Below, one piece after another: positions 1 through 5,490 of a stretch of 8,823 nt of DNA. The notes under the pieces were generated by a model. That model searched no databases. It was given only the letters and a program-made list of their open reading frames with translations, and was not told the origin of the DNA. Position 1 is the first letter of the stretch. The number at the start of each line of letters is the position of its first letter. Both the position numbers and the translations under genes were made by a program. Location: contig JAFGPH010000082.1 in NCBI GenBank assembly GCA_016926135.1, positions 1-8,823 of the forward strand. The letters run 5' to 3'. This DNA is from Deltaproteobacteria bacterium. Lineage in GTDB: Bacteria; Desulfobacterota; DSM-4660; Desulfatiglandales; HGW-15.

Positions 1-2
1 AA

Positions 3-17
3 GTTGGAGGTTGGAGG
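3..17. repeat. GTTGGAG heptamer microsatellite, two units
   Basis: Two perfect tandem copies of the 7-mer GTTGGAG occupy 3-16, followed by one more G. The same heptamer forms a four-unit array at the other end of the window (8751-8778). The array may extend upstream of the window, so its true length is unknown. No coding role is apparent. Confidence 0.7.
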
Positions 18-42
18 CGACAACGTCAACCTGCTGGTTCAG

Positions 43-67
43 GGTCCAAGGTCCGGGGTCCAGGGTC
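43..67. repeat. GGTCCNN heptamer microsatellite
   Basis: Three head-to-tail 7-mers, GGTCCAA (43-49), GGTCCGG (50-56) and GGTCCAG (57-63), are followed by a partial GGTC (64-67). The first five bases are invariant and the last two vary. It lies in the spacer before the pseudouridine synthase gene and has no visible coding or regulatory content. Confidence 0.7.
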
Positions 68-70
68 GAA

Positions 71-136
71 AAGACCTTTGGACCGGCGGAGCCGTAGGGA
101 CGGGGGACCTGAAGACCTTTACCCGGCGGAGCCGTA
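71..136. repeat. Imperfect direct repeat, about 25 bp, offset 41
   Basis: AAGACCTTT followed by a short variable stretch and CCGGCGGAGCCGTA occurs at 71-96 and again at 112-136. The copies differ by one deletion and a small substitution. Each copy contains CGGC-GGA-GCCG, a tiny inverted repeat. The second copy ends in an in-frame ATG at 136, which I do not favour as a gene start because the peptide upstream of residue 205-equivalent has no family similarity. Confidence 0.6.
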
Positions 137-204
137 TGAACCTTAGAACCTTCTTCAAACCACAACGCCCTCATTGGGTTGCGGCCGCAGGCCTGCATTG
201 GGGG

Positions 205-1215
205 ATGGTGCAAGAGGATTCAGACAGGTGCTTTTCCTTTGTGGTTTCGGCCGAAGAGAAGACGCAAAGGATCGACGGCTTTCTTGCTTCCCGGGTGGAG
301 GACCTGACCCGTTCCAGGGCGCAGGACCTCATCCGGAAGGGATGGGCCAAGGTCAACGACGCCCTGTCCAAGTCCGGGTACCGTCTGAAGAGCGGGGACC
401 GGGTGCAGGTGACGATTCCCGCCCCGCTTCCGTCTCTCCTGCAACCTGAGCCGGTTGAATTCGACCTCATCCATGAGGATTCGTCCCTGATCATTCTGAA
501 CAAGCCTCCCGGGCTGGTCACCCACCCTGCCCCGGGCCACCCCCGCGGAACCCTGGTTCACGGGCTTCTGCAGCGGTGCAGGGACCTGTCGGGTGTCGGG
601 GGGGTGATGCGGCCGGGCATCGTTCACAGGCTGGACAAAGACACCTCGGGCCTCATGGTGGTAGCCAAGAACGATTTAGCCCACACATTCCTGTGCGGGC
701 AGTTCAAATCGGGCAGCGTGCGGAAAAGGTACCTGGCCATCGTCCACGGCGTTCCTCCCGGCAGGGAAGGAAAAATCGACCTGCCTATCGCTCGCCATCC
801 GGTGCGCAGGAAGGAGATGGCCGTGGCACCGTCCGGAGGCCGCAGGGCATTGAGCCTTTGGGAGAAGGTAGAGGAGATCGGAACCCGGTTCTCCCTCCTT
901 GCCGTGAGCCCCAGAACCGGAAGGACACATCAGATCCGGGTCCATCTTTCCCATGCGGGCCATCCCGTGCTGGGGGATCCGGTCTACGGTTACAGAAAGG
1001 GCTGGTGGAGAAAGCACATGCCCGAGGGGGAAGAGGCGCCCCTCCCCCCTTCCAGACAGATGCTGCACGCGGAATCCCTGGGTTTCGTGCACCCCGAATC
1101 CGGTGTTTTCTGCGAGTTCCGCGCCCCGATGCCGTCGGACATGAAAGAGGTGCTGGAGACGCTCAGATCCATGCTGGGCGAAAAGAAGCTTGACAAGGAT
1201 TGTTTTTCTCTATAA
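205..1215 (+). CDS. rluD: RluD/RluA-family 23S rRNA pseudouridine synthase
   Basis: A 336-residue enzyme that isomerises uridines to pseudouridine in structured RNA, most likely large-subunit rRNA. An N-terminal S4 RNA-binding domain spans about residues 12-75 (QRIDGFLASR, then SRSRAQDLI-like TRSRAQDLIRKG). The catalytic domain follows. It has LNKPPGLVTHP, the signature HRLDKDTSGLM with catalytic Asp144 (E. coli RluD Asp139 equivalent), and GRTHQIRVHLSHAGHP near 239. The length is close to E. coli RluD (326). The open frame continues back to position 4, but that stretch translates repeats and resembles no family member. ATG 205 puts the S4 domain at the usual distance from the N-terminus. The start is still uncertain, because the only purine-rich stretch (GGGGG, 200-204) touches the ATG; GTG 208 and ATG 136 are alternatives. 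The family is certain. The exact paralogue (RluD versus RluC or another member) and its target uridines are inferred. Confidence 0.9.
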   Translation: MVQEDSDRCFSFVVSAEEKTQRIDGFLASRVEDLTRSRAQDLIRKGWAKVNDALSKSGYRLKSGDRVQVTIPAPLPSLLQPEPVEFDLIHEDSSLIILNKPPGLVTHPAPGHPRGTLVHGLLQRCRDLSGVGGVMRPGIVHRLDKDTSGLMVVAKNDLAHTFLCGQFKSGSVRKRYLAIVHGVPPGREGKIDLPIARHPVRRKEMAVAPSGGRRALSLWEKVEEIGTRFSLLAVSPRTGRTHQIRVHLSHAGHPVLGDPVYGYRKGWWRKHMPEGEEAPLPPSRQMLHAESLGFVHPESGVFCEFRAPMPSDMKEVLETLRSMLGEKKLDKDCFSL

Positions 1216-1307
1216 CTAAAGCCTTTAAAAATCGTGAGTGCCTGCCTCTGGGAATTCGGTGCAGCCGGGTGCCACAATTCACTTCAAGGATAATCTGCAG
1301 CGCCATC

Positions 1308-1319
1308 TATATTATAAAA
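1308..1319 (+). promoter_or_regulatory. Possible -10 region of a rho promoter
   Basis: TATATTATAAAA is the most A/T-rich stretch in an otherwise GC-rich leader and contains overlapping -10-like hexamers (TATATT, TATTAT). The best upstream -35 candidate, TTCAAG at 1283-1288, is weak and 19 bases away. This is a compositional hint, not a confirmed promoter. Confidence 0.3.
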
Positions 1320-1384
1320 CTCACCCTGAGTGTAGAAGAACCGATCCTTGGTAAAAAGTCCTTCACATAGCCGTGTGCGCGCAA

Positions 1385-1403
1385 AGGGGGGTGAAACCCC
1401 TCC
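1385..1403 (+). other. Small G/C hairpin in rho leader
   Basis: GGGG (1388-1391), a UGAAA loop and CCCC (1397-1400) form a perfect short stem. Slippage is possible because the G run is six long and the C run continues as CCCCTCC. It lies about 40 bases before the rho start. There is no U tract, so it is not a terminator; a role in leader folding is conjecture. Confidence 0.35.
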
Positions 1404-1440
1404 GAGCCGGAACGAAAACGCGACAAATGGAGATCGTGGC

Positions 1441-2688
1441 ATGAACCTTGTTGAACTCAAGAAGATGAAAATCAATGAACTGACCGGGCTGGCGAGGGAT
1501 TTCTCGATCGAGGGGGCCACGGGGATGCCCAAGCAGGACCTCATTTTTTCCCTGCTCCAAGCCCATTCGGAGCGGAACGGCCTGATTTACGGGGAAGGGG
1601 TCCTGGAGATCCTCCCGGACGGGTTCGGCTTTCTGAGGGCGCCGGATTCCAACTACCTGCCCGGCCCCGACGATATTTACATCTCTCCGTCTCAGATCCG
1701 ACGCTTCAACCTGCGCACCGGCGACACCGTTTCGGGCCAGATCAGACCCCCGAAGGATACCGAGCGTTACTTCGCCCTCCTCAAGGTGGAGCAGGTGAAT
1801 CACGAGGATCCGGAAATCGCCCGGGAAAAGATCCTCTTTGACAACCTGACCCCCCTCTACCCCCAGCGAAGGGTCAAGCTGGAGACCACGGCGGACAACT
1901 ATTCCGCAAGAATCATGGATTTGATGACCCCCCTGGGCAGGGGCCAGAGAGGACTCATCGTCGCTCCCCCCAGGACCGGGAAGACCATGCTGCTCCAGAA
2001 CATCGCCAACAGCGTCTCGGCCAATCACAAGGAAATCCACAAAATCGTGCTCCTCATCGACGAGAGGCCCGAGGAAGTCACCGACATGCAGCGGAACGTG
2101 GATGCGGAGGTGATCAGCTCCACCTTCGATGAACCGCAGCAGAGGCACGTACAGGTGGCGGAGATGGTGATCGAGAAGGCCAAGAGACTGGTGGAGCACA
2201 AGCGGGACGTGCTGATTCTGCTGGACAGCATCACCCGGCTGGCACGGGCCTACAACGCAACCGTGCCCCCGAGCGGGAAGATCCTCTCCGGAGGGCTCGA
2301 CTCCAACGCGCTCCACAAGCCCAAGAGATTTTTCGGCGCGGCCCGAAACGTGGAGGAGGGAGGGAGTCTCACCATCATTGCCACGGCCCTGATCGACACG
2401 GGAAGCCGGATGGATGAGGTGATTTTCGAAGAGTTCAAGGGCACGGGGAACATGGAGATCCACCTGGACAGAAAGCTTACCGACCGGCGTGTGTTCCCCT
2501 CCGTGGATATCAATCGTTCCGGCACCCGCAAGGAAGAGCTTCTGCTGGAGAAGGAAGATCTGAACCGGATCTGGATTCTTCGCAAACTCCTGGCCCCTCT
2601 GACCCCGGTGGACAGCATGGAGTTTTTGCTGGACAAGATGAAGGGAACCAAACATAATAAAGATTTTCTGGCATCCATGAGTGAGTAG
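1441..2688 (+). CDS. rho: Transcription termination factor Rho
   Basis: A 415-residue hexameric RNA-dependent ATPase/translocase that ends transcription of untranslated RNA. The ATG at 1441 starts with the canonical MNLVELKK and has GGAG at 1429-1432. From there the primary RNA-site residues F62, F64, Y80 and Y110 fall at the same numbers as in E. coli Rho. Domains are the Rho N-terminal helical domain (1-45), the cold-shock-like RNA-binding domain (about 50-120) and the RecA-like ATPase. Walker A is APPRTGKT (175-182), the catalytic Glu is in IDERPEE (E208), Walker B is DVLILLD (256-262), the Q-loop is LSGGLDSNA (282-290) and the arginine finger is in GTRKEE (R363). After a three-residue gap, these correspond to E. 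coli residues offset by +3. There is no N-terminal insertion domain and nothing is truncated. It is the first gene of the conserved rho-rpmE-prfA-prmC cluster, although a 346-bp repeat spacer separates it from rpmE. Confidence 0.98.
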   Translation: MNLVELKKMKINELTGLARDFSIEGATGMPKQDLIFSLLQAHSERNGLIYGEGVLEILPDGFGFLRAPDSNYLPGPDDIYISPSQIRRFNLRTGDTVSGQIRPPKDTERYFALLKVEQVNHEDPEIAREKILFDNLTPLYPQRRVKLETTADNYSARIMDLMTPLGRGQRGLIVAPPRTGKTMLLQNIANSVSANHKEIHKIVLLIDERPEEVTDMQRNVDAEVISSTFDEPQQRHVQVAEMVIEKAKRLVEHKRDVLILLDSITRLARAYNATVPPSGKILSGGLDSNALHKPKRFFGAARNVEEGGSLTIIATALIDTGSRMDEVIFEEFKGTGNMEIHLDRKLTDRRVFPSVDINRSGTRKEELLLEKEDLNRIWILRKLLAPLTPVDSMEFLLDKMKGTKHNKDFLASMSE

Positions 2689-2700
2689 GGCAGGGAAGTG

Positions 2701-2737
2701 CCTAAAATGCCTAAAGTGCTCTAAAGTGCCTAAAGTG
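2701..2737. repeat. CCTAAAGTG 9-mer short tandem repeat
   Basis: Starting 13 bases after the rho stop, the sequence reads CCTAAAATG (2701-2709), CCTAAAGTG (2710-2718), CTCTAAAGTG (2719-2728) and CCTAAAGTG (2729-2737). That makes four near-identical units. Unlike the other arrays in the window, the period is 9-10 rather than 7. It is noncoding and carries no terminator-like structure. Confidence 0.7.
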
Positions 2738-2773
2738 AAAAGTTGCCGTGAATGGGCCTCTTACGCACACGGA

Positions 2774-2974
2774 CACGAAATGACCAGTAGGCAGTAGGGA
2801 GTAAGCAGCAACACTTGGAGTCCGGAAACGGTAACGGTCAGTTTACCTGGATGTTCTCACGAATCACCAACACGAAATAACCAGTAGGCAGTAGGGAGTA
2901 AGCAGTAAGCAGCAAAACCGGGAGTCCGGAAACGGTAACGTTCAGTTTACCTGGATGTTCTCACGAATCACGAA
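2774..2974. repeat. Composite tandem duplication, 97-bp and 104-bp units
   Basis: Unit 1 is 2774-2870 and unit 2 is 2871-2974. Each begins CACGAAAT, continues through an AGTARGS heptamer array and a 51-base core starting GGAGTCCGG, and ends in CACGAATCAC. The cores (2817-2867 and 2921-2971) differ by one substitution, G to T at 2941. The 7-base length difference comes from one extra heptamer: three AGTARGS units at 2786-2806 against four at 2883-2910. Both cores hold the small inverted repeat GGTAA/TTACC (2830-2847 and 2934-2951). The array fills most of the 346-bp gap between rho and rpmE. I see no open frame of interest in it. Confidence 0.9.
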
Positions 2975-3020
2975 CCACGAACCACGAACACGAATCACCA
3001 ACACGAATCACGAACACGAG
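2962..3020 (+). repeat. CACGAAY microsatellite before rpmE
   Basis: This is a run of CACGAAT/CACGAAC heptamers (2962-2989) followed by mixed six- and seven-base variants (CACGAA, CACGAAT, CACCAA, CACGAG) up to 3020. By hand count, the 60 bases 2961-3020 hold 21 C, 9 G, 4 T and 26 A, so the transcript would be C-rich, G-poor and probably little structured. It ends directly before the rpmE ribosome-binding site (AAGGAG, 3022-3027) and therefore forms the proximal leader of rpmE. Confidence 0.8.
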
Positions 3021-3034
3021 TAAGGAGACGATCG

Positions 3035-3265
3035 ATGAAAGAAGGAATTCACCCCCAATACCACAGGACCCTGGTACATTGCGCCTGTGGAAATGAGTTT
3101 GAAACAGGTTCCACCCTCAAGGAAATCAAGGTGGAAATCTGCTCCAAGTGCCACCCTTTCTTTACAGGAAAACAGAAATTGGTCGACGCTGCCGGAAGGG
3201 TTGAGAAATTCAGGACCAAGTACGCCCAGGCAGCCAAGCCCTCGACCTCCAAAAAAACGGGATAA
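3035..3265 (+). CDS. rpmE: 50S ribosomal protein L31, zinc-binding type
   Basis: A 76-residue protein of the large ribosomal subunit that in other bacteria helps bridge the two subunits. The family opening is clear ([10 protein letters not shown]). The four zinc ligands C16, C18, C36 and C39 (HCACG and [10 protein letters not shown]) mark the zinc-containing C+ form rather than the zinc-free paralogue. The conserved [15 protein letters not shown] follows. A short Lys/Ser/Thr-rich tail (about 63-76) extends slightly beyond E. coli L31 (70 residues). The start is secure: AAGGAG at 3022-3027 lies 7 bases before the ATG. In many bacteria zinc-type L31 serves as a zinc store and is regulated by Zur; I see no recognisable Zur operator here, because the upstream sequence is microsatellite. 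Downstream is a 150-bp gap with a terminator-like hairpin. Confidence 0.97.
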   Translation: MKEGIHPQYHRTLVHCACGNEFETGSTLKEIKVEICSKCHPFFTGKQKLVDAAGRVEKFRTKYAQAAKPSTSKKTG

Positions 3266-3337
3266 ACGGCCCCCCGGTCCGATCCCAGCCCCGTCCCGGA
3301 GCGTGGACCCGGCTTCGGATCGAGCAAATTGCACGCT

Positions 3338-3372
3338 GACCCGAACGTGGGAAAACCCCGCTCGGGTCTTTT
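3338..3372 (+). terminator. Terminator-like hairpin between rpmE and prfA
   Basis: GACCCGA (3338-3344) pairs perfectly with TCGGGTC (3362-3368). Inside it CG (3346-3347) can pair with CG (3359-3360), and GGG (3349-3351) with CCC (3356-3358), around an AAAA loop, with one bulged T and one A/C mismatch. A short TTTT (3369-3372) follows. This fits an intrinsic terminator or attenuator after rpmE, although the U tract is short. The prfA start is 43 bases downstream, so read-through or a promoter inside the gap would be needed to express prfA. Confidence 0.6.
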
Positions 3373-3415
3373 GATATCAGCACCCTGAATCACCTCATAA
3401 GCGAGGGGGCTATCG

Positions 3416-4480
3416 ATGTTCGGCAGAATCAAGGGAATCGAAGAACGTTTTCATCATCTGGAAAGCGAACTGGTCCGGCCCGAGGTGATTCGCGAGCAGA
3501 AGACCTACCAGAAGTATTTGAAAGAACATAGCTCCCTTCTGCCTGTCGTGCGAAAACACAAGGAATACAGCGCCGTTGAAGAGGAGATTGCCGGAAACCT
3601 CTCCCTGCTGGACGACCCGGATCCCGAGATCCGCAAACTGGCCAAAGAGGAAATCGACTCCCTCCGGGAAAGGCTCTCCACCCTGGAAAAGGAGCTGAAG
3701 GTGCTGCTTCTCCCCAAGGATCCGCTCGACGAAAAGAACATCCTCCTGGAGATCAGGGCGGGCACGGGGGGAGAAGAGGCCGCGCTTTTTGCCGCCGACC
3801 TTTTCCGAATGTATGCCCGATATGCCGAGATCAAAGGCTGGAAGAGCGAAATCCTCAGCCAGCACTTTTCGGGGATGGGGGGGCTGAAGGAGATCATCCT
3901 GCTGGTTGCCGGACAGGAGGTCTACAGTCGCCTCAAACACGAGAGTGGCGTTCACCGCGTTCAGAGGGTGCCGGAGACGGAGACCCAGGGCCGCATCCAC
4001 ACCTCGGCGGTGACCGTGGCCGTGCTTCCGGAGGCCGAGGATGTGGATGTGCAGATCAACCCGGAAGACCTTCGAATTGACGTCTTCCGTTCTTCCGGGC
4101 ACGGGGGACAGCATGTGAATGTCACCGATTCCGCGGTTCGCATCACCCACCTGCCTTCCGGGCTGGTTGTGACCTGCCAGGATGAAAAATCCCAGCACAA
4201 AAACAAGGCCAAGGCCATGAAGGTGCTCCGTGCCCGGCTGCTGGATGCCCAGGTGGCCGAGCAGCAGTCCCGCATCACCGAAGAGCGGAGGAGCATGGTG
4301 GGGTCGGGGGATCGGAGCGAGAAGATCAGGACCTACAATTTCCCCCAGGCCAGAGTCACGGACCACCGGATCGGACTCACCTTGTACCGACTGGAGGGTA
4401 TCCTGCAGGGGGAATTGGATTTGATTCTGGATCCTCTCATGACCCACTTCCAGACAGAGGCCCTGAAGGGCGCCCAATGA
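3416..4480 (+). CDS. prfA: Peptide chain release factor 1 (RF1)
   Basis: A 354-residue class I release factor that reads UAA and UAG in the ribosomal A site and triggers hydrolysis of the finished peptide. The N-terminal helical domain (about 1-105) is followed by [13 protein letters not shown] (114-126). The stop-codon reading PxT motif is PET (186-188) within [18 protein letters not shown]. The catalytic GGQ is at 230-232 in [11 protein letters not shown]-terminal RF1 signatures such as [10 protein letters not shown] and RTYNFPQ are present. The PET motif and overall length make it RF1, not RF2, and no frameshift is present. The ATG at 3416 is supported by GAGGGGG at 3403-3409, 6 bases upstream. 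The last bases overlap the start of prmC, whose product methylates Gln232. The gene follows rpmE directly, whereas in several Deltaproteobacteria a DUF1385 gene lies between the two. Confidence 0.98.
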   Translation: MFGRIKGIEERFHHLESELVRPEVIREQKTYQKYLKEHSSLLPVVRKHKEYSAVEEEIAGNLSLLDDPDPEIRKLAKEEIDSLRERLSTLEKELKVLLLPKDPLDEKNILLEIRAGTGGEEAALFAADLFRMYARYAEIKGWKSEILSQHFSGMGGLKEIILLVAGQEVYSRLKHESGVHRVQRVPETETQGRIHTSAVTVAVLPEAEDVDVQINPEDLRIDVFRSSGHGGQHVNVTDSAVRITHLPSGLVVTCQDEKSQHKNKAKAMKVLRARLLDAQVAEQQSRITEERRSMVGSGDRSEKIRTYNFPQARVTDHRIGLTLYRLEGILQGELDLILDPLMTHFQTEALKGAQ

Positions 4481-5382
4481 CCCCCGCCGGATGGAGCATC
4501 CAGGGCCTCCTGAAGGTGACCGCGGAGTACCTCCGGGAGAAGGGCACTGAAGCTCCCAGGCTCTGCGCGGAGGTTCTCCTCGCGCATCAGCTCAAGGCAA
4601 GAAGGATCGATCTCTACCTCAACTTCGACAAACCCCTTTCAGGGCCGGAGTTGGAGGGGTATCGCTCCCTCATCCGCAGGCGCCTCCAGGGAGAACCCGT
4701 CCAGTATATCACGGGCAGGCAGGAATTCTGGTCCATGGAGTTCGAGGTGGGCCGCGGGGTGCTGATTCCCAGACCGGAGAGCGAACTGCTCGTTGAGCAG
4801 TCTCTTTCCCTGCTGCGGGGAGAAAGACCGCATGACAGGCAGGACGACCCCAAGAGCCCCTGCATCCTAGACCTCGGGACAGGTTGCGGCGCAGTGATCC
4901 TGGCCCTGGCCCGGGAGATCCGGGATGCATCCCTCTTTGCAAGCGACATTTCTTCAGAGGCCCTTACCTTTGCAGGTAGGAATGCCCGGAAACTGGATTC
5001 CCGGGGCCGAATCCGCTTCTTCCAGGGAGACCTCTTCCGTCCCCTGAAGGAGGAACGCTGCCTTTTCGACCTCGTCGCAACCAATCCCCCCTATGTCGCC
5101 GCCGAAGACATGGACACCCTCATGACCGAGGTGCGCCGCTACGAACCTCGAATCGCCCTGGACGGCGGTCGGGAGGGTCTGGACTGTATCCGGAAAATCA
5201 TCCTGGAGTCCCCCGCCTTTCTGAAACCCGGGGGGTGGCTTCTTGTGGAAATGGACCCGGGGCAGACCGAGAGCGCCCTTGCCCTCATGGAGCGTTCCGG
5301 GCAATTCGAGGACGGACACCGAATCAGGGACTACAGCCACCGCTACAGGGTCGTGGCCGGCCGCAGGAAGCGCCGGCCTTGA
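4477..5382 (+). CDS. prmC: Release factor glutamine methyltransferase PrmC
   Basis: A 301-residue SAM-dependent enzyme that N5-methylates the glutamine of the GGQ motif in RF1 and RF2, which raises termination efficiency. The N-terminal helical, release-factor-binding domain covers about 1-90. The linker motif VLIPRPESE (95-103) leads into the Rossmann methyltransferase fold. The SAM-binding loop is LDLGTGCG (131-138), the catalytic NPPY is at 203-206, and [15 protein letters not shown] (222-236) is also typical. E. coli PrmC has 277 residues; the extra length here is mainly a basic tail (GRRKRRP) and a loop near 115-128. The start codon overlaps the prfA stop as ATGA and no separate ribosome-binding site stands out, so translational coupling to prfA is likely. 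A 5-bp GC inverted repeat (5372-5376/5385-5389) spans the stop but lacks a U tract. Confidence 0.97.
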   Translation: MTPAGWSIQGLLKVTAEYLREKGTEAPRLCAEVLLAHQLKARRIDLYLNFDKPLSGPELEGYRSLIRRRLQGEPVQYITGRQEFWSMEFEVGRGVLIPRPESELLVEQSLSLLRGERPHDRQDDPKSPCILDLGTGCGAVILALAREIRDASLFASDISSEALTFAGRNARKLDSRGRIRFFQGDLFRPLKEERCLFDLVATNPPYVAAEDMDTLMTEVRRYEPRIALDGGREGLDCIRKIILESPAFLKPGGWLLVEMDPGQTESALALMERSGQFEDGHRIRDYSHRYRVVAGRRKRRP

Positions 5383-5490
5383 CACCGGCAACACTGAGAT
5401 AGTAGTTTGACGGATTAGACCTCGTAAAGCCGTGAAAACAGGCGGCCTGAAATCCGAAACGATTCGGAAATCGAATTCTTTGAGGTTTTG
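5383..5490 (+). other. Spacer and leader of the fusion gene
   Basis: These 108 bases contain no gene. A TTGACG (5407-5412) resembles a -35 element but has no good -10 partner at 16-18 bases. Small hairpins are visible: CAGG/CCTG (5439-5449), TCCGAA/TTCGGA (5453-5468, loop ACGA), and the overlapping CGATT/AATCG (5460-5473, loop CGGA). The last two cannot form together. No U tract follows, so none is a clear terminator. The ribosome-binding site of the next gene is probably GAGG at 5482-5485. Confidence 0.4.

Larger units (their letters stand above)
1216..1440 (+). other. rho leader region
   Basis: The 225 bases between the pseudouridine synthase stop and the rho start contain no convincing gene. 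The frame does open back to a TTG at 1348, but the added residues match nothing in Rho. The stretch contains an A/T-rich patch near 1308-1319, which could hold a promoter, and a G-run/C-run hairpin at 1385-1403. Rho genes are often autoregulated through their leaders in other bacteria; whether this leader does so cannot be read from the sequence. No clear intrinsic terminator follows the upstream gene. Confidence 0.5.

Noticed and set aside
4..204. N-terminal extension of the pseudouridine synthase frame
   Set aside because: It translates the heptamer and direct repeats, has no similarity to the family N-terminus, and the S4 domain begins only after ATG 205.
1348..1440. TTG-initiated N-terminal extension of Rho
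   Set aside because: The 31 extra residues resemble nothing in Rho. ATG 1441 has a ribosome-binding site and gives residue numbers matching E. coli Rho.
1381..1440. Possible c-di-GMP or other riboswitch in the rho leader (a CGCAAAG-like stretch near the G-run hairpin)
   Set aside because: Only a few bases resemble the c-di-GMP-I consensus. The paired helices and tetraloop-receptor features of that class are not visible.
1963..1986. Rho Walker A reads APPRTGKT instead of the E. coli APPKAGKT
   Set aside because: The essential GKT and all other catalytic residues are present. The Lys-Ala to Arg-Thr change is probably natural variation. Altered bicyclomycin sensitivity could be asked about, but the sequence alone gives no support.
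1363..2655. Long open frame of 430 codons on the - strand opposite rho
   Set aside because: It mirrors a highly conserved, unmistakable rho gene. Long antisense frames are expected from GC-rich codon usage, and the translation resembles no known domain.
2774..3020. CRISPR-like array
   Set aside because: The units are contiguous tandem copies without unique spacers, the simple repeats are 6-7 bases long, and no cas genes are present.
3410..4477. 355-codon - strand frame covering prfA almost exactly
   Set aside because: prfA on the + strand has all RF1 motifs and a good ribosome-binding site. The antisense product is a His/Gly/Leu-rich shadow with no recognisable motif.
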